The position numbers and the translations under genes were made by a program. Below the pieces are notes generated by a model. That model was given only the letters and a program-made list of their open reading frames with translations. It searched no databases and was not told where the DNA came from. Below, in pieces: positions 1-7,668 of a stretch of DNA of 44,593 nucleotides (its first letter is position 1; the number at the start of each line of letters is the position of its first letter). The DNA lies in contig JABWAU010000015.1 of assembly GCA_013360875.1 (NCBI GenBank), positions 1 through 44,593 on the forward strand, in the 5' to 3' direction. Origin of the DNA: Anaerolineales bacterium. GTDB lineage: Bacteria > Chloroflexota > Anaerolineae > Anaerolineales > Villigracilaceae.

Positions 1-51
1 AGCGGATCGGAAAAATAAAGCCACTCTCCGTTTTGCCTGAGGAGGATCTCG

Positions 52-462
52 TTGATCTGTGGTTCAATTGGGCGCATGTCAAAATTCGAACAGATTGTAC
101 CCCGTTGGCTTCCCGCCTTGTTGTTGATGTTTGCGATCTTTATCTTCTCGTCCCAGCCATCCGACAAACTGCCCGACTTCGATCGGGCGGACCGGATCGT
201 CAAAAAGGGCGGGCATATACTTGGCTATGGATTGCTGGCAATTTCCTATTGGCGCGCGCTCGCATGGGATGGGAGGAAACGCCCGCTTGCGTGGCTGCTG
301 ACCGTGTTATACGCCGTGACCGATGAATACCACCAGTCTTTCGTGCCGGGCAGGGGCGCGTCTGCCTGGGACGTGGCGATCTTCGACAATCTCGGCGCGT
401 TGACTGCATTATGGTTCGCGGGAATGTTTTTGAAAAGGGAACGAACGGGCAAAGACGCCTGA
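52..462 (+). CDS. VanZ-like small membrane protein
   Basis: A 136-residue protein of the VanZ/PhoA-inducible family. A hydrophobic helix near the N-terminus (PALLLMFAIFIFSSQ) is followed by the family core, with DEYHQSFVPGR and then DVAIFDNLGALTAL in the last helices. VanZ gives low-level teicoplanin resistance in enterococci, but most family members have no known role, so resistance should not be assumed. I chose the TTG at 52 because a perfect AGGAGG lies at 40-45 with a 6-nt spacer. The first ATG, at 76, lacks such a site and would remove eight residues. It stands alone and ends 32 bp before the 3' end of convergent scpA. Confidence 0.8.
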   Translation: MICGSIGRMSKFEQIVPRWLPALLLMFAIFIFSSQPSDKLPDFDRADRIVKKGGHILGYGLLAISYWRALAWDGRKRPLAWLLTVLYAVTDEYHQSFVPGRGASAWDVAIFDNLGALTALWFAGMFLKRERTGKDA

Positions 463-494
463 TCGTTGCTAATGGCTAATCGCTAAAAGCCAAC

Positions 495-1265
495 CTACTC
501 AAACTCGATCTCGATCTCCTCGTCCTCCGACCAGTCCTCCATGCGTTCGATCTCGATGTCGCCGAACAGACCTTCCTGATGCGCCTGCACGCGATAACGT
601 TTGATGAGTTCCAGCATCGCCAAAAACGTGACGACGATCTCCAGGCGGGACTGACTGTCCCTGACCAGCGCGCTGAAGGTGGCTCGTTGGACCTCCTTCA
701 TCATCTTCGAGATCAATTCGATCTTCTCGCGGATGGTCACGCGCGGCGCGGCGATCACGCTGGCGAGCGGTTTCTTGTTCTTTTCGCGCGCAAAGACCTC
801 CGCCGCCGCGGCGACCAGTTTCCCGAGCGTGACGTTCGAAAGGTCGAGTTTCGGCTCCACTTTGGGAGGCGGAGCGACGCGCAGATACGTCCGCAGGTTC
901 GCCTGTTCGCGCGCGCTCAGCCACGCGCCGATCTCCTTGAAGCGTTTGTATAACTTCAACTGGTCAACGAGCGCCTGCCCCGCGTCCTCCTCGCCCGGCT
1001 CGCGCGCGGGCGGACGCGGCAGCAACGCCTCCGATTTGATCTGGATCAGTTTCGCGGCAATCACTAAAAACGCGGAGATCTCGTCCGCGTCGAGTTCCCC
1101 CATGCTGTTGATGTAGGCGAGATACTGATCGGTCACCATCGCCAGCGAAATGGTCGTGATGTCCAATTCGGCGTGTTCGATGAGGTCGAGCAGAAGGTCG
1201 AGCGGTCCTTCATAGACCGGCGTTTGCACTTTGTAATTCAACTGGCGTCCCAGCAAATTTTCCAT
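495..1265 (-). CDS. scpA: Segregation and condensation protein A
   Basis: ScpA is the kleisin subunit that bridges SMC heads with ScpB and helps condense and separate chromosomes. The 256-residue product starts with the typical N-terminal kleisin region ([19 protein letters not shown]) and the following helix (VTDQYLAYI). The middle is charged, and the C-terminal winged helix contains [19 protein letters not shown]. Length is normal for the family. No scpB lies beside it, which is unusual because scpA and scpB are often adjacent. It is transcribed away from moaC. A TATAAT at 1273-1278 (minus strand) lies 7 nt before the ATG with no Shine-Dalgarno sequence, so a leaderless mRNA is likely. Confidence 0.93.
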   Translation of the reverse strand: MENLLGRQLNYKVQTPVYEGPLDLLLDLIEHAELDITTISLAMVTDQYLAYINSMGELDADEISAFLVIAAKLIQIKSEALLPRPPAREPGEEDAGQALVDQLKLYKRFKEIGAWLSAREQANLRTYLRVAPPPKVEPKLDLSNVTLGKLVAAAAEVFAREKNKKPLASVIAAPRVTIREKIELISKMMKEVQRATFSALVRDSQSRLEIVVTFLAMLELIKRYRVQAHQEGLFGDIEIERMEDWSEDEEIEIEFE

Positions 1266-1271
1266 GGATCG

Positions 1272-1310
1272 GATTATATCGTAACGCCGAATTAATTCGG
1301 CGATATAATC
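1272..1310. promoter_or_regulatory. Mirror-symmetric divergent promoter of scpA and moaC
   Basis: The 50-bp gap between the two start codons is an inverted repeat. GATTATATCG (1272-1281) is repeated inverted as CGATATAATC (1301-1310), and between them lies a perfect 16-bp palindrome GCCGAATTAATTCGGC (1286-1301). Each arm holds a perfect TATAAT, 7 nt from the scpA start and 6 nt from the moaC start. No -35 box is recognisable on either side. The central palindrome could bind a dimeric regulator acting on both genes, which is inference. Confidence 0.7.
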
Positions 1311-1315
1311 TCGAC

Positions 1316-1795
1316 ATGCCCAACAAACTGTCTCATCTCGACGAACACGGACGCGCCAGAATGGTGGACGTGAGTCACAAACCCGATACCGAACGCATCG
1401 CGGTCGCGCGCGGCGAAGTCCGCATGAAGAAGGAGACGCTGGAATTGATCCGTGCGGGACAGATCAAAAAAGGCGACGTGCTGACCGTCGCGCAGATCGC
1501 GGGAATCACCGCCTCGAAACGGACCTCGGACCTGATCCCGTTATGTCATCCTCTTCCCCTCTCCAAAATTGACGTGGAGCTCGCGCTGGAGGATTCCCTG
1601 CCCGGCGTGGTCATCACCGCCACCGCGAAAGCGACCGGCAAGACCGGCGTCGAAATGGAGGCGTTGACCGCGGTCTCCGTCGCGGCGTTGACGATCTACG
1701 ATATGGCGAAAGCCGCCGAAAAGACGATGCAAATACAGAATATTCGTCTGGTCGAAAAACACGGCGGGCAGAGCGGCGATGTGGTGAATGAGTAA
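1316..1795 (+). CDS. moaC: Cyclic pyranopterin monophosphate synthase MoaC
   Basis: MoaC turns the MoaA product 3',8-cyclo-7,8-dihydroGTP into cyclic pyranopterin monophosphate, the second step of molybdenum cofactor synthesis in the cytoplasm. The 159-residue protein carries the family motifs [10 protein letters not shown] (71-80), [20 protein letters not shown] (109-128) and D129/K132 in DMAKA, which correspond to the catalytic Asp and Lys of E. coli MoaC. Full length. It heads a cluster with a cupin, moaD and moaE. moaA, mogA and moeA are not in the window. A perfect TATAAT at 1304-1309 lies 6 nt before the ATG with no Shine-Dalgarno sequence, suggesting a leaderless transcript. Confidence 0.95.
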   Translation: MPNKLSHLDEHGRARMVDVSHKPDTERIAVARGEVRMKKETLELIRAGQIKKGDVLTVAQIAGITASKRTSDLIPLCHPLPLSKIDVELALEDSLPGVVITATAKATGKTGVEMEALTAVSVAALTIYDMAKAAEKTMQIQNIRLVEKHGGQSGDVVNE

Positions 1796-1800
1796 TTTAT

Positions 1801-1851
1801 GGAATCAACCAGCTTGCTGGTTGGGCTTACGGGATCAAGTTCTCTGATTCC
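1801..1851 (+). repeat. Palindromic repeat, TTTGGAATCA family, copy 1
   Basis: The 51-bp unit is bounded by GGAATCA and TGATTCC and contains a hairpin with AACCAG arms (1807-1822). It fills the gap between moaC and the cupin gene and ends 12 nt before the cupin ATG. Copies with the same outer arms lie before hflX (17360-17416) and before a methyltransferase gene (21845-21900). Confidence 0.7.
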
Positions 1852-1863
1852 AAAAGAGGAAAC

Positions 1864-2229
1864 ATGAAGTATCAACCGGTAAACCTTCAGGGGAAGTTAT
1901 CCAAATTCTCCGAGTATTGGTCGCCGAAGATCATCGCGCAAATGAACGATTATCATTTCAAACTGGCGAAGGTGCAGGGAGAATTCATCTGGCACGACCA
2001 CCCCGAAACGGACGAGGTTTTCCTGGTGGTAAAAGGTCAACTTGACATTCGTTTCCGTGATGGGATGATAACTTTGAATGAGGGCGAACTGTACGTCGTT
2101 CCCAAAGGGGTGGAGCACAAGCCTGTCGCCGAACAGGAATGTCACATCCTGTTGATCGAACCGGCGGGTACGGTAAACACGGGAGGCGTAGTCAATGAGA
2201 AGACAGCCCCAAATGATGTCTGGATATAA
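1864..2229 (+). CDS. Cupin-domain protein
   Basis: A single-domain cupin of 121 residues. Cupin motif 1 is visible as [17 protein letters not shown] and motif 2 as [16 protein letters not shown]. The two histidines and glutamate of motif 1 and the histidine of motif 2 form the usual metal site. Small cupins of this type have many roles and the substrate cannot be told from sequence. It sits between moaC and moaD, but no link to molybdenum cofactor synthesis is established for this family. The start has a good site, GAGGAAAC just before ATG. The upstream gap is filled by a palindromic repeat. Confidence 0.85.
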   Translation: MKYQPVNLQGKLSKFSEYWSPKIIAQMNDYHFKLAKVQGEFIWHDHPETDEVFLVVKGQLDIRFRDGMITLNEGELYVVPKGVEHKPVAEQECHILLIEPAGTVNTGGVVNEKTAPNDVWI

Positions 2230-2235
2230 AGGATC

Positions 2236-2484
2236 ATGAACCGAATCAAATTGTTGTTTTTTGCCACCCTGCGCGACCGCGCCGGAACCAAATCGCTGGA
2301 ACTGGAGGTTCCCGAGAATATGACCGTGCAGGGATTGAAAGGGAAACTCGCGCAGGAGTATCCCAATCTCAGTGAATCCATGAAAAGCGTATTGATCACG
2401 ATCAACCGCGAATACGCCTTCGACGAGGCGGTCATTCCGCCCGGCGCCGAGATGGCGATGTTCCCGCCGGTCAGCGGAGGTTAA
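2236..2484 (+). CDS. moaD: Molybdopterin synthase sulfur carrier subunit MoaD
   Basis: MoaD is the ubiquitin-like small subunit of molybdopterin synthase. Its C-terminal thiocarboxylate donates sulfur to the MoaE-bound precursor. The 82-residue protein has the expected beta-grasp pattern (LLFFATLRDRAGTK near the start, INREYAFDEAVIPPGAEMA later) and ends in the required Gly-Gly (PPVSGG). It begins 6 nt after the cupin stop with an AAAGGATC ribosome site, so it is probably co-transcribed. moaE follows after a repeat-filled gap. Confidence 0.93.
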   Translation: MNRIKLLFFATLRDRAGTKSLELEVPENMTVQGLKGKLAQEYPNLSESMKSVLITINREYAFDEAVIPPGAEMAMFPPVSGG

Positions 2485-2485
2485 T

Positions 2486-2544
2486 GTCATTGCGAAGCAA
2501 CCTCCCGGTTGAACTGGTGATTACTTCCCGAAGGTCGCAATGAC
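2486..2544 (+). repeat. Palindromic repeat, GTCATTGCGA family, copy 1
   Basis: The unit starts with GTCATTGCG and ends with its exact inverse CGCAATGAC, spanning the whole moaD-moaE gap except 12 nt before the moaE start. Related copies carrying GTCAT(T/G)GCGA and CAATCTCC lie at 18990-19041 and 43355-43392. This resembles intergenic palindromic repeats common in many bacterial genomes. Confidence 0.7.
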
Positions 2545-2555
2545 GGGATACGAAT

Positions 2556-3038
2556 ATGAATTACCCAACTATCTTTTCTGTCACAGAAGATGAGATTGAC
2601 CTGAACGAACTGCTCGCTCAGATCACGCTCACCTCCACGGGCGCGGCGGCGATCTTCACCGGCATGGTGCGCGGCGAAACGCTTCGACGAGGCTCAGCGC
2701 AGGCTTCACGCGGCGAGGCGCACGAGACGGAGTACCTCGAATACGAAGCCTACATCCCAATGGCAGAAGCAAAGATGAAGCAGGTGGCGGACGAGATACG
2801 CGCAAAATGGAACGGTATCGAAGGAATTGCCATTGTCCAGCGGATCGGCAAACTTTATCCGAAAACGCCGACCGTGCTGATCGCCTGCACCGCCGCGCAT
2901 CGCGATACGGGCGTCTTCGAGGCGGCTCGCTACGGCATTGACCGCCTGAAGGAGATCGTGCCGATCTGGAAGAAGGAGGTCAACCCGAACGGGGAGGAGT
3001 GGGTGGAGGGCGACTACATTCCAAAGGCGGGAGAATGA
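2556..3038 (+). CDS. moaE: Molybdopterin synthase catalytic subunit MoaE
   Basis: MoaE is the large subunit of molybdopterin synthase and adds two sulfurs to cyclic pyranopterin monophosphate using MoaD thiocarboxylate. Visible family segments are the N-terminal strand region with AAAIFTGMVRGE (31-41), TEYLEYEAYIPMAE, IGKLYPKTPTVLIACTAAHR, and the C-terminal WKKEVNPNGEEWVEG with the active-site lysines. At 160 residues it is full length. Residues 42-51 (TLRRGSAQAS) look inserted in the loop that normally joins MVRG directly to the LEYEAY strand, and the DNA there resembles a dispersed repeat. The GNAT gene overlaps its stop by ATGA. Confidence 0.93.
   Translation: MNYPTIFSVTEDEIDLNELLAQITLTSTGAAAIFTGMVRGETLRRGSAQASRGEAHETEYLEYEAYIPMAEAKMKQVADEIRAKWNGIEGIAIVQRIGKLYPKTPTVLIACTAAHRDTGVFEAARYGIDRLKEIVPIWKKEVNPNGEEWVEGDYIPKAGE
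2679..2708 (+). repeat. Repeat-like segment inserted in frame in moaE
   Basis: Thirty bases containing CGCTTCGACGAGGCTCAGCG encode TLRRGSAQAS in a loop where MoaE proteins usually have no such residues. The motif resembles short repeats of the type CTTCGAC..GCTCAGCGC that are widely dispersed in intergenic DNA of many bacteria. The reading frame is kept. Assignment to a repeat family is from memory of the motif and is moderately sure. Confidence 0.5.
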
Positions 3039-3568
3039 CCCAGGCGGTCGTTCGGGCGGCTGGCATCGAAGACGCCGAAGGGATTGCAACTGTCCACGTG
3101 GCTGCGTGGCGTGAGACGTATCGCGGCATGGTTCCCAATGCGTTTTTGGAGAACCTGTCCGTTGCACGACGGGCGGCGCAGTGGATGGGTTCCCTGTCCG
3201 ATCCATCGAGCGTCTATCATCGCGCATTGGCGGCGGAACTGAATGGGCAGATCGTGGGTTTCGCGAACTATGGTTTTCCGCAGGAGGAGGACGAGGAATT
3301 CGACGGGGAGTTGTATGCGATCTATCTCCTGAAATCCGCGCAGGGACGAGGGATTGGTAGGGCGTTGTTTACCGAAGCGGCGAAGGGATTGCTCGAACTC
3401 GGTTCATCGTCCATGTTGGTGTGGGTGTTGAAGGAGAATCCCGCGCGCGGGTTCTATGAACACCTGGGCGGCGTGTATCTGCGGGAGAAACCCATCGAGA
3501 TCGGCAGCGTGGAATTGATGGAAGTCGCCTACGGTTGGCGGGAGTTGAAAACCTTCCGGCGCGGGTGA
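3035..3568 (+). CDS. GNAT-family N-acetyltransferase
   Basis: A 177-residue acetyltransferase using acetyl-CoA. The fold is recognised by AAGIEDAEGIATVHVAAWRE at the start, the acetyl-CoA pyrophosphate loop QGRGIGRALF after strand 4 (LYAIYLLKSA), and the late strand-helix pair SMLVWVLKENPARGFYEHLG. The substrate is unknown. I start it at the ATG overlapping the moaE stop (ATGA), which has a GGGAG site upstream and suggests translational coupling. An upstream start in the same frame would lie inside moaE. The YEHLGG segment is typical of small-molecule or protein N-terminal acetylating relatives, but this does not fix the substrate. Confidence 0.85.
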   Translation: MTQAVVRAAGIEDAEGIATVHVAAWRETYRGMVPNAFLENLSVARRAAQWMGSLSDPSSVYHRALAAELNGQIVGFANYGFPQEEDEEFDGELYAIYLLKSAQGRGIGRALFTEAAKGLLELGSSSMLVWVLKENPARGFYEHLGGVYLREKPIEIGSVELMEVAYGWRELKTFRRG

Positions 3569-3694
3569 CGGCTTGGGAGGCTAGGCAGGCTTGGGCGGCG
3601 CGCGAAGCGGGCTTCCATCCCGAAAGCGTGACGAGGGAACGGAAGCGGGGTTTTAGGGGATGCGAATCTCACGACGAATATTAGCGAGGTGTGA

Positions 3695-4930
3695 ATGGAA
3701 CGAGTTGTCATTACAGGGATGGGGACGGTCAATCCGCTGGGGTTGACGGTGGAGGAAAGTTGGAGGAACGCGGTCAACGGCGTGTCGGGTGTGGGTCCGA
3801 TCACTCTGTTCGATCCGACTCCGTTGAACGTTCATATTGCGGCGGAGGTGAAAAATTTCGTTCCCGAAAAGTACATGGATGCAAGGGAGGCGCGACGGCG
3901 CGACCGTTTCGAACAACTGGGTATTGCCGCGGCGAAGGACGCGATCGCAAGTTCGGGACTCGAGATCACGGAAGAGAACGCCGGCAGGATCGGCGCGCTG
4001 GTTTCCTCGGCGATCGGCGGGATCAAGTCGTTGAGCGATGCGGTGATAACAAATCATGAGGAAGGACCGCGCCGCGTCAGCCCGTTTTTGATTCCCATGC
4101 TTATGCCGAACGGCGCGGCGGGAATGATCGCCATTGACAATCAGATCAAGGGACCGTGTTTTTCGGTCGCCTCGGCGTGTTCCTCGGGGGCGGATGGCAT
4201 CGGGACCGCGTTTCTGATGTTGAAGGCGGGGATGATTGACGCCGCAGTAACCGGCGCGGCTGAGATGACGATCTGTTCGGTGGGCGTGGCGGCGTTCGAC
4301 CGTGTGGGGGCAATGTCGCGCCGCAACGACGATTATTCGATGACGCCCCAGCCGTTCGACAAAAACCGTGACGGCTTGGTGATGGGAGAGGGCGCGGCGG
4401 TTCTGATTCTGGAGCGCGAGTCGCATGCAAGGAAGCGCGGCGCGAACATCCTGGCGGAACTTGCCGGTTACGGCGCGACCGCGGATGCCTTCCACGTGAC
4501 CGCCCCGCATGAGACCGGAGCGGGCGGCGCGGCGGCGATGCGCATGGCGCTCGACTCTGCGGGCGCAAACGTGGACGAACTCGGTTACATCAGCGCACAC
4601 GGCACAGGCACGCCGCTGAACGACGTATCAGAAACGAGAGCCATCAAAGCCGCGTTCGGCGAACAGGCATATCGGATTCCCATCTCTTCCACCAAATCCA
4701 TGACCGGACACATGATGGGCGCGACCGGCGCGCTGGAAGCCATCTTCTGCGTGCAGGCAGTGTGCGAGGGTGTTCTGCCTCCGACCATTCATTACGAAAC
4801 GCCTGATCCTGAATGCGACTTGGATTACATCCCCAATCAGGCGCGGGAGAAGAAGATCACCCTGGCGATCAGCAATGCTTTCGGATTTGGCGGGCATAAC
4901 TCCGTGCTGGCGATACGGAAGTATTCGTAA
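3695..4930 (+). CDS. fabF: 3-oxoacyl-ACP synthase II (FabF)
   Basis: FabF condenses malonyl-ACP with a growing acyl-ACP in fatty acid elongation. The 411-residue protein starts with ERVVITGMGTVNPLG and has the catalytic triad of the condensing enzymes: C162 in SVASACSSGADG, H302 in ISAHGTGTPLND and H339 in KSMTGHMMGATGALEA. The C-terminal glycine-rich NAFGFGGHNS is intact, so the enzyme should be active. GAGGTG upstream gives a ribosome site. The gene stands alone, without acpP or fabD beside it. Confidence 0.95.
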   Translation: MERVVITGMGTVNPLGLTVEESWRNAVNGVSGVGPITLFDPTPLNVHIAAEVKNFVPEKYMDAREARRRDRFEQLGIAAAKDAIASSGLEITEENAGRIGALVSSAIGGIKSLSDAVITNHEEGPRRVSPFLIPMLMPNGAAGMIAIDNQIKGPCFSVASACSSGADGIGTAFLMLKAGMIDAAVTGAAEMTICSVGVAAFDRVGAMSRRNDDYSMTPQPFDKNRDGLVMGEGAAVLILERESHARKRGANILAELAGYGATADAFHVTAPHETGAGGAAAMRMALDSAGANVDELGYISAHGTGTPLNDVSETRAIKAAFGEQAYRIPISSTKSMTGHMMGATGALEAIFCVQAVCEGVLPPTIHYETPDPECDLDYIPNQAREKKITLAISNAFGFGGHNSVLAIRKYS

Positions 4931-5207
4931 GCATCGAGGGAATTAACGCCAGGGTGGCGAAGAAAATCCTTGAATTCTTTGCGCTCTTGGCGGTCTTTGC
5001 AGTGGACAGCAATTCCAAATCTAAAATTCTTGATTCTGTCGAAAGAGGCTGTTTTGCGAGATTTCTCAAACCGTCCACCAATTTTTTCACGAATACTCGA
5101 ATGTCGAGGCGCAAATTCGTTCATTCGTGGCTTATTCGTGGATGGTTGGCGACTCGAAGCCCGCAATCGTGAACAGTTTAGTTTCAGATTTGGAATTGCT
5201 GCATTTT
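4931..5207. other. Non-coding stretch with degenerate repeats
   Basis: No credible gene lies between fabF and the rplS promoter. Open frames here are short and resemble no family. The stretch holds a 195-bp segment with inverted ends (listed separately). Inside it are repeated ATTCGT words and CACGAAT/ATTCGTG inverted words, a style common in decayed intergenic repeats. Confidence 0.6.
5007..5201. repeat. 195-bp element with 16-bp perfect inverted ends
   Basis: CAGCAATTCCAAATCT at 5007-5022 recurs exactly inverted at 5186-5201, with more matches inward after one mismatch. The internal DNA has no gene. The size, inverted ends and lack of coding sequence fit a miniature non-autonomous element or a long RNA hairpin. 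No flanking target duplication was obvious. The right end lies 8 bp before the -35 box of the rplS promoter. Confidence 0.55.
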
Positions 5208-5209
5208 CC

Positions 5210-5238
5210 TTGTACGACTCGGAAAGGCGTGCTATAAT
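5210..5238 (+). promoter_or_regulatory. rplS promoter
   Basis: A -35 box TTGTAC (5210-5215) and a perfect -10 box TATAAT (5233-5238) are separated by exactly 17 bp. Transcription should start near 5245, giving a leader of about 40 nt with an AAGGA ribosome site before rplS. This is the most regular housekeeping-type promoter in the window. Confidence 0.8.
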
Positions 5239-5285
5239 CCGCCCGCTCTGGAACCGAGTAATCCCATACGCAAGGAAGAAAGACA

Positions 5286-5636
5286 ATGGCAGATATTATC
5301 AAGGCTCTCGAAGCCGCTAAAAACGAAAACATCCCCGCGATCCGTTCCGGCGACAGCGTGAGCGTGCACGTAAAGATCAAGGAAGGCAATCGCGAACGCA
5401 TCCAGGAATTCAAAGGCACGGTCATCCGCGCCCATAAAGGCGGCAACGACGAGTCCATTACCGTCCGCCGCGTGGCGTCCAACGGCATCGGCGTGGAACG
5501 CACCTTCCTGCTCCGCTCCCCGCGCATTGACAAGATCGTGGTCGAGCGCCACAGCCAGGTGCGGCGCGCCCAACTTTATTTCATGCGCGAACGCACGGGC
5601 AAATCCGCCCGCCTCAAGCAAAAGTTCGATAATTAG
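5286..5636 (+). CDS. rplS: 50S ribosomal protein L19 (bL19)
   Basis: bL19 sits at the 30S-50S interface of the ribosome. The 116-residue protein has the family core: SGDSVSVHVKIKEGNRERIQ (21-40), FKGTVIRAHKG, SITVRRVASNGIGVERTFLL and the basic C-terminus VRRAQLYFMRERTGKSARLK. Length is normal. It has its own promoter and is followed by a strong terminator, so it is a single-gene unit here. In many bacteria rplS follows rpsP-rimM-trmD, which are absent from this site. The start has AAGGA eight nt upstream. Confidence 0.97.
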   Translation: MADIIKALEAAKNENIPAIRSGDSVSVHVKIKEGNRERIQEFKGTVIRAHKGGNDESITVRRVASNGIGVERTFLLRSPRIDKIVVERHSQVRRAQLYFMRERTGKSARLKQKFDN

Positions 5637-5642
5637 TCGCGC

Positions 5643-5680
5643 AGACCTTGAAGGTTTCGGAAACCTTCAGGGTCTTTTTT
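5643..5680 (+). terminator. Intrinsic terminator of rplS
   Basis: A 14-bp stem with one G-T pair (GACCTTGAAGGTTT pairing with AAACCTTCAGGGTC) and a CGG loop is followed by six T residues. It begins about 7 nt after the rplS stop. The next gene's -10 box follows directly. Confidence 0.88.
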
Positions 5681-5695
5681 GTTTACAATCGGGAT

Positions 5696-6415
5696 ATGAA
5701 ACCGCTCATCGGAATCACCACCTACCAATCCACGAACGTCAACGGGCATCCGACCGTCGCGCTCATGCAGTCCTACATCCATGCCGTCATGCAGGCGGGA
5801 GGCGCGCCGGTCCTCATCCCTTCCATGATCCATGTGGATGGATGGGATGCGCTTTATTCCCGCCTCGACGGGATTCTCTTTTCCGGCGGCGGGGACATCG
5901 CCATCGAGCGTTTCTCCGGCGAACCGCATCCCCGCGTCCACGACGTGGACCCGCAGCGGGATTCCATCGAACTGAACATGATCCAAGCCTCAGCCTCCGA
6001 CGGCAAACCCTTCCTCGGCATCTGCCGCGGATGCCAACTGGTCAACGTGGGTCTGGGCGGAACGCTGTACACGCATCTCGCCGATCAATTCCCCAACGCG
6101 CTGGATCACGCCTACCCCGGCCATTTGCGGACGACGCTCGTCCATGAGGTCAAAATCGAGGAGGGGACGCGCATCTCGGAGATCATGGGCGAGCCCATCC
6201 TCAAGGTCAACAGCCTGCACCACCAGGGACTCAAAGACCTCGCGCCGCCGCTGCGGATCGCCGGTTACGCCCCGGATGGACTCGTCGAAGCCGTGGAACT
6301 GCCCGACCATCCCTTCGGCGTCGCCGTGCAATGGCACCCCGAATGGTTGACGGATCAGGAACCGACGAGAAATCTGTTCAGGAAGTTTGTAGAGGCGGCG
6401 GGAAGAGAAGCGTAG
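5696..6415 (+). CDS. Gamma-glutamyl-GABA hydrolase-like class I amidotransferase (peptidase C26)
   Basis: A 239-residue protein of the PuuD/peptidase C26 family, which hydrolyses gamma-glutamyl bonds such as in gamma-glutamyl-GABA. The nucleophile elbow is GICRGCQLVNVGLGG, with the family Cys in the first ICRG, and the His-Glu pair is in VQWHPEWLTD near the C-terminus. The N-terminus KPLIGITTYQS is typical. No putrescine genes lie nearby, so the real substrate is uncertain. I start it at 5696. A longer frame begins at 5648 inside the rplS terminator. TACAAT at 5684-5689 lies 6 nt before this ATG and there is no Shine-Dalgarno sequence, so it is probably leaderless. Confidence 0.88.
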   Translation: MKPLIGITTYQSTNVNGHPTVALMQSYIHAVMQAGGAPVLIPSMIHVDGWDALYSRLDGILFSGGGDIAIERFSGEPHPRVHDVDPQRDSIELNMIQASASDGKPFLGICRGCQLVNVGLGGTLYTHLADQFPNALDHAYPGHLRTTLVHEVKIEEGTRISEIMGEPILKVNSLHHQGLKDLAPPLRIAGYAPDGLVEAVELPDHPFGVAVQWHPEWLTDQEPTRNLFRKFVEAAGREA

Positions 6416-6450
6416 GAGACTCTCCAGCGTCGGAAGGCAATAGACGCTGA

Positions 6451-7593
6451 TTAACCCCTGAGCAAAAACCGGATATGCGCGCGCAAAAGGTGATAGATCG
6501 TTCCTCCAAACAACGCGCTGAGGATCGCCATCGCGGCGCGGATCCCGCTCGCGCCCGGTCCAACTTGAAAGCCGACGAAGAATTCCAAAACCAGGGCAAT
6601 TACGCCTGCGTTTAGAAACAGAACCGGAAGGTCCCGCCGCAGCGGGATTTCGGAACGTCCGCGCCATTCGGCAAGGAGATAGCCCAATATCGTAAACGCC
6701 GCCAGATACTCGATGCGGGGAACCAGACTCTGCATGCTCGTTTCTGATATCGAATCCGTAAAACCCAAAATCCAATGCCAGGCGGTCAGGGGGCGGAACG
6801 GTTCCCAAAGCGCCAGCAGACTCAAATACAGGAAGAAGAACGGAAACGCCTTTTTCAGCGTGGCGCGCTCGAAACGGCGTTCACTTGAATCTTGTGGAAG
6901 AGAGGTTAATACCGCAGTGAGAACCATTACGCCCAGACCAATTCCCAACGTGAATCCCCTATGGCGAAGAGCGAAACCGGTTCCAAGAAAGTACCAGGCT
7001 CCAGCCGTGAGCGACGCGTATATGATGACGCGAAGATCAACCTTTTCCCACCAATGGCGGAACAGTTCGTTCAGAACGATCGCGCCGATGACGCCGATCA
7101 GCAGGGTTAATATCCTGCGCTCCGGTGCGTTTTCGGCGGCGAGCGCGTTCACCCATAAAAGGGACATCAGCAAATAGATCAAACCCATCAGCGGGGTTTC
7201 GAGTCGAAGCCGTCCGATCATTCCACGTGAAATGACAATTCGGGCGGAAATAAAATCGTGCAGGAATGCGCCCAGCCCGGCGCCCGCCGTATTCGCCAAA
7301 ACATCAACCACAGAAGGCGTGCGCGCCGGTATGAACAGTTGCAACGTCTCGATACCGAGACTTACGACGCCTCCCACAAGGAACGCGCCGCGTTGCTTCG
7401 TTGCCAGACGGTAAAAGAACCCGACCGGCAGAAACAACAGGAGATTGGAAACCAGGTTGTTGAGATCGCTCTGGAATGTAAAAACGACCTCCCCAGGCAG
7501 GGCAAGATAAAACGGGTTCAACGTCAGCAAAAGGATGATGAGGATGAAATATCCCAACAGGGCGGCGGCAAGTCGTGTCCCGGTTTGACGCAT
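6451..7593 (-). CDS. VanZ-domain polytopic membrane protein
   Basis: A 380-residue membrane protein. The first third is a VanZ-like domain: a helix near the start (LGYFILIILLLTLNPFYL), NLVSNLLLFLPVGFFYRL, and GIETLQLFIPARTPSVVDVL followed by a glycine-rich helix. The rest carries about seven further hydrophobic segments with no recognised domain. The VanZ domain probably sits in the membrane with the extra helices as a family-specific extension. Function is unknown. It is divergent from the glycosyltransferase gene, with 75 bp between starts. Upstream there is an AAAGG about 11 nt from the ATG and a TACAAT further back, so it appears to have a leader, unlike its divergent neighbour. Confidence 0.75.
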   Translation of the reverse strand: MRQTGTRLAAALLGYFILIILLLTLNPFYLALPGEVVFTFQSDLNNLVSNLLLFLPVGFFYRLATKQRGAFLVGGVVSLGIETLQLFIPARTPSVVDVLANTAGAGLGAFLHDFISARIVISRGMIGRLRLETPLMGLIYLLMSLLWVNALAAENAPERRILTLLIGVIGAIVLNELFRHWWEKVDLRVIIYASLTAGAWYFLGTGFALRHRGFTLGIGLGVMVLTAVLTSLPQDSSERRFERATLKKAFPFFFLYLSLLALWEPFRPLTAWHWILGFTDSISETSMQSLVPRIEYLAAFTILGYLLAEWRGRSEIPLRRDLPVLFLNAGVIALVLEFFVGFQVGPGASGIRAAMAILSALFGGTIYHLLRAHIRFLLRG

Positions 7594-7668
7594 GTGAGAG
7601 AGCCTTTAAATTCATTGTAATTCGCAATCGCGAAAATCGCCTCGGCGCGGCGCAAGTATAATCAAAGT

